Source of the DNA: Bacteroidales bacterium | Lineage (GTDB): Bacteria > Bacteroidota > Bacteroidia > Bacteroidales > JAGOPY01 | Assembly: GCA_017991835.1 (NCBI GenBank) | Contig: JAGOPY010000009.1 | Span: 62,001 to 126,000 of the forward strand | DNA: 64,000 nucleotides | Reading direction: 5' to 3' | Shown here: positions 8,393 to 16,125 of the stretch, in pieces | How the letters are laid out: each line of letters opens with the position of its first letter | How positions within the stretch are numbered: the first letter of the stretch is position 1 | Program-made: the position numbers and the translations under genes | The notes under the pieces: model-generated | Databases searched by the model: none | What the model saw: only the letters and a program-made list of their open reading frames with translations | What the model was told of the DNA's origin: nothing

Positions 8393-9286
8393 ATGAAAGC
8401 ATATGTTTTTCCAGGCCAGGGGGCCCAGTTTGTCGGGATGGGTAAGGATTTGTCGGAGGGGTCAGCGCTTGCAAGGGAGCTGTTCAGCAAAGCCAATTCC
8501 ATACTCGGATTCAATATTACCGAGATCATGTTTGAAGGGACCGATGAGGACCTTCGCCAGACCAAAGTAACACAGCCGGCCATATTTCTTCATTCGGTGA
8601 TCCTGTCGCGTGTTTTGGGCAACGAATTCAAACCCGACCTGGTAGCCGGGCATTCGCTGGGTGAATTTTCCGCTCTGGTAGCCAACAAGGTACTTTCGTT
8701 CGAAGACGGCCTCCGGCTGGTGTCAAAACGGGCTATGGCCATGCAGAAGGCCTGCGAGTTAAAACCCTCGACCATGGCGGCTGTCATCGGAATGGAAGAC
8801 ACCGACGTAGAACGGGTACTCAGCCTGATCAAGGATGAGATCGTGGTACCGGCCAACTACAATTGCCCGGGGCAGCTGGTCATTTCGGGCAGTGTGCAAG
8901 GGATTGAGACCGCGGCTCAAAAGCTGTCGGAAGCGGGCGCCAAGCGTGTCATGACGCTGAATGTCAGCGGCGCTTTCCATTCGCCGTTCATGCAGCCCGC
9001 AGCGGAAGAGCTGGCCAATGCGATCAATACGACCAAATTCAGCAAAGGCATATGCCCGATCTACCAGAATGTGACCGGCCAGGGCGTGACCGATCCGGAG
9101 ATCATCAAGAAAAACCTGATCGCGCAGCTCACCTCCCCCGTGCGTTGGTCGCAGTCGGTTAAAAATATGATTGCCAGCGGCGTCACCCATTTCACCGAAG
9201 TAGGCCCGGGAACGGTGCTCCAGGGGCTGATCAAGAAAGTAAAGAAAGACGTGGTGACTGAGAGCGCGGAGGTGAAAAGGTCGTAA
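8393..9286 (+). CDS. fabD: Malonyl-CoA:ACP transacylase (FabD)
   Basis: A 297-residue enzyme moving malonyl from CoA to acyl carrier protein, supplying the extender unit for fatty acid and KAS III reactions. Catalytic S88 is in AGHSLGE and H196 in GAFHSPFM; the opening YVFPGQGAQFVGMG is the classic FabD start. The frame stays open upstream to a GTG at 8336, but the ATG at 8393 gives the family-typical N-terminus and sits about 35 bases after the promoter word. It is a single-gene unit followed at once by a dispersed repeat and the convergent PHP phosphatase. It could serve the ACP-dependent pathway at 16-26 kb as well as general lipid synthesis. Confidence 0.95.
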   Translation: MKAYVFPGQGAQFVGMGKDLSEGSALARELFSKANSILGFNITEIMFEGTDEDLRQTKVTQPAIFLHSVILSRVLGNEFKPDLVAGHSLGEFSALVANKVLSFEDGLRLVSKRAMAMQKACELKPSTMAAVIGMEDTDVERVLSLIKDEIVVPANYNCPGQLVISGSVQGIETAAQKLSEAGAKRVMTLNVSGAFHSPFMQPAAEELANAINTTKFSKGICPIYQNVTGQGVTDPEIIKKNLIAQLTSPVRWSQSVKNMIASGVTHFTEVGPGTVLQGLIKKVKKDVVTESAEVKRS

Positions 9287-9345
9287 GCCGTTCGCTTGTC
9301 CCGAGGAGTTCGCGACGAGGGATCGTTGGTCATTAGCAGGTGCAG
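9287..9345. repeat. Dispersed intergenic repeat after fabD
   Basis: The bases right after the fabD stop contain cgcttgtcccgaggag, cgcgacgaggga and ttggtcattagc. The last word recurs in the spacer after the KAS III gene (reverse strand, near 25780-25791), marking a shared repeat family. No gene is seen here. Confidence 0.5.
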
Positions 9346-9354
9346 CAGGATATA

Positions 9355-10107
9355 TCAGAGTATACTGTTCCGGAGCTTTCCCGATTCGAGTAATTTTTTC
9401 AGTGATTTTTCCTTCAGGCTTTTCTCCAGCGCATTCATGTAATTCATGTTATGCATATCGCTGCCGGCAAAATCATACATACCTTTATCAATAAGCTTTT
9501 CAGCGAATTTTTTAACCGGGTCAGGGTAGAAACCGGTCAAGGAGACCAGGTTAAGTTGAAAAAAGATGCCCCGGTCTTTCAGATCCTCGAACTTTCCGAA
9601 ATCACTAAACCAATAGGTATAGCGCTCCGGATGCGCGAGAATCACCTTGTATCCGTCACATTGTAAATTGAATACCAGGTTTTTAAGGTTTGGATTCGGA
9701 TTAAAGTAGGATAATTCAACCAATATGTGCTTCCCGCTGAAACTTAGCAAATCGCCATTCTCAGCGAGCGTTTCGAAACCATCATCCAGGAGGTACTCAG
9801 CAGCCGCTTCAATTTCAACGGGGATGTTCTCTGACCGGATGGCATTTCTGACGGTATCCAGTCCATTGAGGATGATCTCCCGGGTATTGCGGTAAAAATC
9901 GTGCTGAATGTGTGGCGTGGTGATGAGTTTTTTAAAACCCAGGCCGGCCATGCTCCGGATGAGATTGACGGAATCATCCAGTGTCCGTGCGCCGTCATCG
10001 ATACCGGGAATCAGGTGGGAGTGCATATCGGTGCCAAGAGCAGAGAAGCCGGCCAGAGAAGATCTTGCTGATGAAAAAATATTACCGAACACCATACTGA
10101 TTCTCAT
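9355..10107 (-). CDS. PHP-domain tyrosine-protein phosphatase, CpsB/YwqE family
   Basis: A 250-residue metal-dependent phosphatase of the PHP superfamily. The first metal motif is H29-x-H31 in GTDMHSHLIPGIDDGA; further metal-site residues are in TTPHIQHDFY, ILAHPERY and GSDMHNMNY. CpsB/YwqE proteins remove phosphate from tyrosine kinases that control polysaccharide export (Wzc-like). No such kinase lies in this window. The start overlaps the rfbB end by 26 bases, so it is probably the second gene of galE-rfbB-phosphatase, all on this strand. A role in capsule or exopolysaccharide control is inferred from family and neighbours. Confidence 0.88.
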   Translation of the reverse strand: MRISMVFGNIFSSARSSLAGFSALGTDMHSHLIPGIDDGARTLDDSVNLIRSMAGLGFKKLITTPHIQHDFYRNTREIILNGLDTVRNAIRSENIPVEIEAAAEYLLDDGFETLAENGDLLSFSGKHILVELSYFNPNPNLKNLVFNLQCDGYKVILAHPERYTYWFSDFGKFEDLKDRGIFFQLNLVSLTGFYPDPVKKFAEKLIDKGMYDFAGSDMHNMNYMNALEKSLKEKSLKKLLESGKLRNSIL

Positions 10108-11149
10108 AATATTTCAGATAATCGCCTGAAGAAACATGATCGAGCCATTGCTGGTTGGCAAGGTACCAGTCGACTGTTCGGGCGAGGCCCTGCTCGAATG
10201 TAACCGAGGGTTTCCAACCCAATTCATTTTGCAGTTTACCCGAGTCGATGGCATAGCGCAGGTCATGGCCGGCACGGTCTTTCACGAAAGCTATCAGCTT
10301 TTCCGATGTACCTGGCGGGCGGTCCAGCCGGTCGTCCATCAGCTTGCAAAGCAGGCGGATCAGGTCGATATTTTTCCATTCGTTATTCCCGCCGATGTTA
10401 TAGGTCTCTCCATCCCTTCCCCGGTGAAAGATCAGGTCGATAGCCGCGGCATGGTCTTCAACATAAAGCCAGTCGCGGACATTATCCCCTTTACCATAAA
10501 CGGGTAGCGGTTTATTCTGCCGGATATTATTAATGAAAAGAGGAAGCAGTTTTTCCGGGAACTGGTTGGGCCCGTAGTTATTGGAACAGTTGGAGATCAC
10601 TGCCGGCAGGCCAAAAGTGTGATGATAGGCCCTGACCAGGTGGTCGCTGCTGGCTTTGGAGGCAGAATAGGGACTTTTCGGATCGTAGGGAGTGGATTCG
10701 GTAAAAAAACCGGTGTCGCCCAGCGAGCCGTAAACCTCATCCGTTGATATATGGTAAAACCTTTTCCCTTCCGGATTGTCCTTCCATATCTCCCGTGCGG
10801 CATTCAGCAGGTTAACCGTTCCGACAATATTCGTAAAAACAAATTCTGTCGGATTGGAGATCGACCGGTCGACATGCGATTCGGCGGCCAGGTGAATAAT
10901 GCCACCGGGATGAAACTGACGGATTACTTGCCTGACCTCTGCTTCGTTTGAAATATCAGCCCTGACAAAAGTATAATTCGGTTTGCCTTCCACGTCGCGG
11001 AGGTTTTCCAGGTTACCGGCATACGTCAGGGCATCGAGGTTGATGATCCTGTATTCCGGATATTTGTTTACAAACAGTCGAACCACATGCGATCCGATGA
11101 ATCCGGCACCTCCGGTGATGATGATGGTTCGATGCAACTTGTTTGTCAT
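10082..11149 (-). CDS. rfbB: dTDP-glucose 4,6-dehydratase (RfbB/RmlB)
   Basis: A 355-residue extended short-chain dehydrogenase making dTDP-4-keto-6-deoxyglucose from dTDP-glucose. The NAD-binding motif GGAGFIGSH is at residues 13-21, the dehydratase signature STDEVYGSLG is present, and the catalytic Tyr-x3-Lys is in PYSASKASSDH. Length is right for the family. The other rhamnose genes (rmlA, rmlC, rmlD) are absent from the window. The keto-sugar product is the natural substrate of the RffA/WecE-like aminotransferase at 33.3-34.5 kb, which suggests an amino-sugar branch. It overlaps the PHP phosphatase gene downstream and follows galE after a 77-base repeat-bearing gap. Confidence 0.95.
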   Translation of the reverse strand: MTNKLHRTIIITGGAGFIGSHVVRLFVNKYPEYRIINLDALTYAGNLENLRDVEGKPNYTFVRADISNEAEVRQVIRQFHPGGIIHLAAESHVDRSISNPTEFVFTNIVGTVNLLNAAREIWKDNPEGKRFYHISTDEVYGSLGDTGFFTESTPYDPKSPYSASKASSDHLVRAYHHTFGLPAVISNCSNNYGPNQFPEKLLPLFINNIRQNKPLPVYGKGDNVRDWLYVEDHAAAIDLIFHRGRDGETYNIGGNNEWKNIDLIRLLCKLMDDRLDRPPGTSEKLIAFVKDRAGHDLRYAIDSGKLQNELGWKPSVTFEQGLARTVDWYLANQQWLDHVSSGDYLKYYENQYGVR

Positions 11150-11161
11150 TGTAGTTAAGGT

Positions 11162-11226
11162 TTGTTTATAATTGTCATAAGCTCACTTCGCTCGCGTCAG
11201 TGGCTCGCTGCGCTCGCGTCAGTGGT
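11162..11226. repeat. Dispersed repeat with doubled CGCTCGCGTCAGTGG word
   Basis: Two copies of cgctcgcgtcagtgg lie 26 bases apart, preceded by gtcataagctcacttcg. The repeat ends exactly at the galE stop codon (11227). A related copy in reverse orientation lies in the 3' end of the KAS III gene (gacgcgagcgaagcgcgc near 25763-25780). Confidence 0.75.
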
Positions 11227-12234
11227 TTATTTTGCTTTCTGCCAGTTCCAGGCCGAGAGCAGCATTTCATCGAGTGTCTTTTCGGCTTTCCAGCCGAGTT
11301 CCGTGTTAGCGAGCGTCGGATCGGCCCAGATCTGTTCGACATCTCCGGGCCGGCGTGCGACCACCTTATAATTGAGCTTCATTTCAGCCACTTTTTCAAA
11401 GGAACTGATAATATCCATTACGGAATATCCTTTCCCGGTTCCGAGATTGAAAACCTCGAATTTCTCTTTCATTTTACCTTCATTCATTCGGTTCAATGCC
11501 GCCAGATGGGCTTTGGCCAGGTCAGTAACATGGAGGTAATCCCTTACCGGCGTTCCGTCGGGGGTATTGTAATCGTTGCCGAAAACCCTGAGATAGGGCC
11601 GTTTGCCGGTGGCTGTCTGCGTGATATAGGGCACCAGGTTATCTGGAATATCCGAAGGCGCCTCACCGATCAGGGCAGATTCATGGGCGCCGATCGGGTT
11701 GAAATACCGTAGAGCAATTGCGTGAATATCTTTAGCTTTGGTCACATCAAAAATGATGTCTTCCATCACTTTTTTCGTATTCCCGTAGGGTGATTCAGCT
11801 TTTTTCAGCGGAGTCTGTTCAGTGACCGGGAGCGAATCCGGCTGACCATAGACCGTACATGATGAGGAAAAAACAATCCTGCCGATCTCATATTTTGTCA
11901 TCATTTTCAGCAGGTTAAGGGTTGATATTACGTTATTGCGATAATATTTCAGCGGAGACTGAACAGATTCCCCGACCGATTTCAGGGCCGCAAAATGGAT
12001 GACCGCATCGAAATTGAAATTTTCACGGAATACTTTTTCCGTTTTCGCTTCATCCGTCAAATCGACAGTATAAAGAGTGGGTTTTTCGCCGGTTATTTTA
12101 CCGATCCGGTTCACCACACCGGCCGAACTGTTGGAGAGATTATCGATGATCACCGCTTCATGTCCGAGAAGCTGCAACTCCACCACCGTATGAGAGCCGA
12201 TGTATCCGGTACCGCCTGTAACAAGGATTTTCAT
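11227..12234 (-). CDS. galE: UDP-glucose 4-epimerase (GalE)
   Basis: A 335-residue epimerase interconverting UDP-glucose and UDP-galactose (or the N-acetyl forms). It opens with MKILVTGGTGYIGSHTVVE, the NAD site, and carries SSSCTVYG and the catalytic Tyr-x3-Lys in SPYGNTKKV. The frame extends to 12258, but a promoter word (TATCTTTG, reverse strand 12263-12256) lies inside that extension, so the ATG at 12234 is preferred. It is the first gene of galE-rfbB-PHP phosphatase. It supplies galactose-type precursors for cell-surface glycans. Its stop codon abuts a dispersed repeat. Confidence 0.94.
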   Translation of the reverse strand: MKILVTGGTGYIGSHTVVELQLLGHEAVIIDNLSNSSAGVVNRIGKITGEKPTLYTVDLTDEAKTEKVFRENFNFDAVIHFAALKSVGESVQSPLKYYRNNVISTLNLLKMMTKYEIGRIVFSSSCTVYGQPDSLPVTEQTPLKKAESPYGNTKKVMEDIIFDVTKAKDIHAIALRYFNPIGAHESALIGEAPSDIPDNLVPYITQTATGKRPYLRVFGNDYNTPDGTPVRDYLHVTDLAKAHLAALNRMNEGKMKEKFEVFNLGTGKGYSVMDIISSFEKVAEMKLNYKVVARRPGDVEQIWADPTLANTELGWKAEKTLDEMLLSAWNWQKAK

Positions 12235-12255
12235 AGTAAGAGCAGTTATGAAAGG

Positions 12256-12301
12256 CAAAGATAAGTGAATTTACAAAATATCAGATTTCCTCTTATCTTT
12301 G
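12256..12301. promoter_or_regulatory. Divergent pair of -7 elements (galE and the 12322 gene)
   Basis: TATCTTTG occurs on the minus strand at 12263-12256, facing galE, and again on the plus strand at 12294-12301, facing the unknown membrane protein. Both match TAnnTTTG perfectly. Each lies 20-22 bases before the chosen ATG, and both reduce the longest possible reading frames. Confidence 0.65.
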
Positions 12302-12321
12302 CTAAACTCAAACCAAAAACT

Positions 12322-13053
12322 ATGCAAACCAATCTGCGTGCACTTAGCAAAGAGCTTAAAAATTATTTTCTGGATTTCACCTCCGAAACCAATCTCACCT
12401 CCGTGCAAAAAGCCGAACAGGACAACGAATTAAGGAAAGTACTTAGGGGAAAGGGGATATTATTCGGAGAGCACAGGAATAAGAAGACGGATCAGGTGGA
12501 GTACTTCAATTTCAACCTGACCGATTATTTTATTGAAGACACCGGGATCATCCGCGATATTAACTCAACGGGCGACTTTCCCATCTCCTTGTATTTAAAC
12601 GATCAGATCAACGTTTCGTATGAGCCCCGGAATATCTCCAGGATCAGGGAGGATTACCGGCGCGACATATCCAATGCTGAATTGCAGCACCTTAAGATGA
12701 AGAGTGAGTTCACCTTCACCGGCGAGGTGCTGAATGCCCGGTACGATGCGGTCAGTGATAAATTCTATTACCTGGTGACCGGAAATGAAGAGAGTATTGC
12801 TGACAAGGAAAACCAGAAACTGGCCCGGAAGCAAGGTATGAAGCGCGGTGCACTGGGCGCTTTTTACGGTTTTGTCACCGGGATCATCGCCGTGGTGGGG
12901 CTATTCATTTTCGCCGGTTTATACAACATGGTGAGCAAATATGACATGAAACCGGGATTTATCGTCCCTGTTGCAGTGACCCTGGTCATAACGGCCGTAT
13001 GGGGTTATATCACCTACAGGAAGAAATATTCGGAGATCAGGAAGTGGAAGTGA
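12322..13053 (+). CDS. Unknown protein with two C-terminal membrane helices
   Basis: A 243-residue protein of no recognised family. The first 170 residues look soluble, mixed alpha/beta and charged; two membrane helices follow at about 180-205 and 212-230, then a short basic tail. There is no signal peptide, so the soluble part should be cytosolic. The reading frame extends to 12265, but the promoter word at 12294-12301 lies within that stretch, so translation most likely starts at the ATG at 12322. It is transcribed alone, divergent from galE, and its stop is two bases from the convergent radical SAM gene. No function can be assigned. Confidence 0.75.
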   Translation: MQTNLRALSKELKNYFLDFTSETNLTSVQKAEQDNELRKVLRGKGILFGEHRNKKTDQVEYFNFNLTDYFIEDTGIIRDINSTGDFPISLYLNDQINVSYEPRNISRIREDYRRDISNAELQHLKMKSEFTFTGEVLNARYDAVSDKFYYLVTGNEESIADKENQKLARKQGMKRGALGAFYGFVTGIIAVVGLFIFAGLYNMVSKYDMKPGFIVPVAVTLVITAVWGYITYRKKYSEIRKWK

Positions 13054-13055
13054 TC

Positions 13056-14540
13056 TTATTTGGGATTCAATTTTTCGGAAGATTTCTGCCAGGCGATCCG
13101 GTAGAAAAGCCAGATGACTAGGTCTGTGATTCTCAGGAAGATTGACCTTTTCTTATCGATCCACTCCAGTTTTTCATTGATTCCATCCTTATTTTTAATA
13201 AACCTCTCCAGGAACATGCGTCCGTAATTATGTCCTGTGGCATAGGTCCGGTAGGCCGTTTTAAAACTGCGGGTATTCCAGAGGGTGCGGAACATTTTTT
13301 TACGCAGGGTTTCCTTGTGGTACAGGTCCATCCAGATGCGGCGCATAGCCTGTTCAATCTCTTCCCTTTCCAGTGTCGCTGAGCGGGAGGTGGCCACCAT
13401 TCCGTCGTATTGCTGCCAGTCGGACGGGTAATCGTTCATCACGATTTTATTCTCCGCCTGCATCCGGTCGAACAGGATGGTTCCCGGCAAGGGGGTCAGA
13501 ACAGTACACTGGTAGGTGTCAATCGAACTTTTCAGGATGAAATCGCGGCGGGCATAGAGGCCATCGACCGAATCGCTGTCCATGGCAAAGATCATGGAGG
13601 CCAGGATCCCGATCCCATGCCGGTGCATTTTCTTAAAGACCTGGTCGTAATTGCCGGTCCCCAGCCGGAGGTTCAGGTTCTTCCGGACATCTTTCAGGGC
13701 CTGCGGTTTTTCTGCTTCTATCCCCATCAGAACCATATAGCAACCGCTTTTACGGGCCCAGTGAAGAACCTCGTCGTTGGCGGCGAAATTTACTGCAGCC
13801 TGGGAATACCATTCCCGGGTGAGTCCCCGGTCGACCATGGCTTTGAAAAGGTTAATTGCCCTTTCTTCAGACCCTTTTTTATTATTGACCAGGTTATCGT
13901 CGACGAAAAAAAGCAGCGGTCGCCGGGTTTTTTCCAGGTCGGCGATCACCGCGTTGATTTCGCGTTCCCGGTAGGTTTTGCCGCACATCTGTGTCACGGA
14001 GCAGAACTCGCATCCCATCGGGCAGCCGCGTGAAGTCTGGAGAAGGTCGTACACATAGGGATAACGGTCGAAGATATCCCTCCTGGGGGAGGCAATGTCG
14101 TTCACCGCAACAATCCCTCCGTCGTACCGGCTTTTAATGCGGCCGGCTTCAAAATCGTCGATCAGGGCGGGCCAGGCACCTTCCGCTTCGCCGAGGAAGA
14201 CGGTATCGACGAACCGTGCCGCTTCTTCGGGGCACATAGAGGCATGAATCCCTCCCATGACGGTATGAATGCCGGCCTGCCGGCAGATAGCGGCGATCTC
14301 ATAGGCACGATACGCAGCCGGCGTAAATCCCGTCAAGGCTACAATATCGGCAGGTTTAAGGGTGAACTCCCCGAAATATTCATCAACCAGTTCCACCTCC
14401 CAGTTTTCCGGGGTCAGGGCCGCCACGATCCCCAGGCCGAGGGGCATGGCAATAGTCCCTTCCGAATTCATAAAGCCGATCCTGACCCGGTTGACCGGAT
14501 TGACCAATATCAGCTTTCTTCGACGTTCTGCATCCATCAA
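13056..14540 (-). CDS. B12-binding-type radical SAM protein, copy 2
   Basis: A 494-residue enzyme with an N-terminal cobalamin-binding-like Rossmann domain (about 1-150; MGGIHASMCPEEAARFVD) followed by a radical SAM barrel. The [4Fe-4S] motif is C-x3-C-x2-C in RGCPMGCEFCSVT; further marks are LLFFVDDNLVNN and TVLTPLPGTILFDRM. The C-terminal 100 residues hold a conserved block (TLWNTRSFKTAYRTYATGHN). Relatives include methylases and cyclases acting on unactivated carbons of lipids and natural products; the substrate is unknown. It starts two bases after the stop of a close paralogue, giving a tandem pair. The classic DxHxxG cobalamin motif is not evident, so cobalamin use is inferred from the fold. 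Confidence 0.85.
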   Translation of the reverse strand: MMDAERRRKLILVNPVNRVRIGFMNSEGTIAMPLGLGIVAALTPENWEVELVDEYFGEFTLKPADIVALTGFTPAAYRAYEIAAICRQAGIHTVMGGIHASMCPEEAARFVDTVFLGEAEGAWPALIDDFEAGRIKSRYDGGIVAVNDIASPRRDIFDRYPYVYDLLQTSRGCPMGCEFCSVTQMCGKTYREREINAVIADLEKTRRPLLFFVDDNLVNNKKGSEERAINLFKAMVDRGLTREWYSQAAVNFAANDEVLHWARKSGCYMVLMGIEAEKPQALKDVRKNLNLRLGTGNYDQVFKKMHRHGIGILASMIFAMDSDSVDGLYARRDFILKSSIDTYQCTVLTPLPGTILFDRMQAENKIVMNDYPSDWQQYDGMVATSRSATLEREEIEQAMRRIWMDLYHKETLRKKMFRTLWNTRSFKTAYRTYATGHNYGRMFLERFIKNKDGINEKLEWIDKKRSIFLRITDLVIWLFYRIAWQKSSEKLNPK

Positions 14541-14541
14541 T

Positions 14542-16017
14542 TCATGATTTTTTACCGGAGACTCTCTTCAGGACTTTTTTCCAGGCGGTTTGATAGAAGA
14601 CCCAAAGGATAACATCGGTCAATTTCAAATACGTTGAACGTTTTTTCCCTGCCCATTCCAGTTGGGAGTTCAAGCCTTCCTTATCGGTTTGTATGAACCT
14701 TTCCAGGAACATCCGTCCGTAGTTATGGTTTGCGGCGTACGACCAGTAAGCGGTGCGAAAACTCCTGGTATTCCAGAGGGTCCTGAACATTTTCTTACGG
14801 ATGGTTTTTTTGTTATAGAGAGAAAGCCAAATCTCGTACATACTCCTGTCAATATCAGCATGATCCATAGAAGCTGTATCGATGGTTGCGGCATGGCAAT
14901 CGTACTGCTGCCAGTCGTCAGGATAATTGTTCAGCACGATCTGGTTGCGGGCTTTCACGCGTTCGAACAGTACCGTTCCGGGCAAAGGGGTCATGATCGC
15001 GCATTGGTAAGCATCCAGTGAGCTTCTCAGGATGTAATCCCTCCGGGCGAATAAATCTTCCTTTTTATCGCTCTCCATGCCGAAGATCATAAAAGCCAGG
15101 ATCCCGATCCCGTGTTTGTGGGCTTTCCGGAAGGTCTGTTCATAGGATTGAACCCCCCTTTTCAGATTCAGGTTTTTTCTGACATCTTTCAGGGCCTCTT
15201 CATTTTCCGCTTCCACCCCGACAAACACCATCATACAACCGCTTTTCCTGGCCCAATGGAGAACTTCCTCATTTTCAGCGAAATTTACAGTAGCCTGGCA
15301 CACCCAGAATTTATTCAGTTTCCGTTCGACCATTCCCCGGAAGAGGCTGATGGCGCGTTCGTGCGATCGTTTTGTATTCTGGATAAAATTATCATCCACA
15401 AAAAAAATAAGGGGACGGGTTGTTTCCTCCAGTTCGTCCAGGATGTCCTCCACTTTACGCTCGCGGTAGGTTTTCCCGCACAACTGGGTTACGGAACAGA
15501 ATTCGCATCCCAGCGGGCATCCGCGGGAAGTGCTGACCAGGTCGTAAACATAAGGATAGGTGTAGATATCCCTCCTGACATGAGGAACAGAATGGATATC
15601 GACATTTCCGCCATCATACAGTTTTTTTATTTTACCTGCCTCAAAATCAGCAATCAAACCCTGCCATGCGCCTTCCGCTTCGCCGGTAAAAACGGTATCA
15701 ACATATTCAGCGACTTCATCCGTAGCCAGGGAGGCATGGATGCCACCCATGACGGTATGGATTCCCTTTTCCCGGTAGACAGAAGCTATTTTATAGGCGC
15801 GCGGCGCATTGGCGGTAAAACCGGTAAAAGCAACCAGGTCAGCGAATCTGAAAGAAAATCGTTCATAACTCTCATCGATCAGTTCCACTTCCCAGTGATT
15901 GGGGGTAAGGGCGGCTACGATGCCCAGGCCGATCGGCATAAAACGGGTACTGTCGTCGTTTGTGAAACCCTGTCTTAACTCGTTTGCCGGGTTTATCAGG
16001 AGAAGTTTCTTGCGCAC
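14542..16017 (-). CDS. B12-binding-type radical SAM protein, copy 1
   Basis: A paralogue of the next gene with the same domain order: N-terminal B12-binding-like domain (VMGGIHASLATDEVAEYVD), radical SAM core with the cluster cysteines in RGCPLGCEFCSVT, then PLIFFVDDNFIQN, MTPLPGTVLFERV and the same C-terminal block. Large identical stretches between the two copies point to duplication. The frame is open to 16074, but the minus-strand word TATTTTTG (16056-16049) lies within that extension; the GTG at 16017, giving VRKKLLLINPANE, lines up with the start of the paralogue and is preferred. It is divergent from the stand-alone FAAL gene, 108 bases away, which suggests a joint role with the acyl-activation genes. 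Confidence 0.83.
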   Translation of the reverse strand: MRKKLLLINPANELRQGFTNDDSTRFMPIGLGIVAALTPNHWEVELIDESYERFSFRFADLVAFTGFTANAPRAYKIASVYREKGIHTVMGGIHASLATDEVAEYVDTVFTGEAEGAWQGLIADFEAGKIKKLYDGGNVDIHSVPHVRRDIYTYPYVYDLVSTSRGCPLGCEFCSVTQLCGKTYRERKVEDILDELEETTRPLIFFVDDNFIQNTKRSHERAISLFRGMVERKLNKFWVCQATVNFAENEEVLHWARKSGCMMVFVGVEAENEEALKDVRKNLNLKRGVQSYEQTFRKAHKHGIGILAFMIFGMESDKKEDLFARRDYILRSSLDAYQCAIMTPLPGTVLFERVKARNQIVLNNYPDDWQQYDCHAATIDTASMDHADIDRSMYEIWLSLYNKKTIRKKMFRTLWNTRSFRTAYWSYAANHNYGRMFLERFIQTDKEGLNSQLEWAGKKRSTYLKLTDVILWVFYQTAWKKVLKRVSGKKS

Positions 16018-16048
16018 TTTCAGATGTAAGATCGTGAATAACCAAATC

Positions 16049-16056
16049 CAAAAATA
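16049..16056 (-). promoter_or_regulatory. -7 element TATTTTTG for the radical SAM pair
   Basis: Perfect match to TAnnTTTG on the minus strand, 32 bases before the proposed GTG start at 16017. It forms a divergent pair with the word at 16098-16105. Confidence 0.6.
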
Positions 16057-16097
16057 GGGAAAAAGGGACTCCAACCCTCCCTTTTTACATTAATTGT

Positions 16098-16105
16098 TAC
16101 TTTTG
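16098..16105 (+). promoter_or_regulatory. -7 element TACTTTTG for the stand-alone FAAL
   Basis: Perfect match to TAnnTTTG, 20 bases before the ATG at 16126. An earlier ATG at 16112 is out of frame. No clear -33 TTTG was seen. Confidence 0.6.
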
Positions 16106-16125
16106 CGCCTTATGATCTCCAGGAT

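Noticed and set aside
10082-11149. Rhamnose synthesis operon
   Set aside because: Only rfbB is present; rmlA, rmlC and rmlD are missing from the window.
13056-16017. Hopanoid methylase HpnP/HpnR
   Set aside because: Fold and motifs are shared, but no hopanoid gene is present in the window and no family-specific signature could be confirmed.
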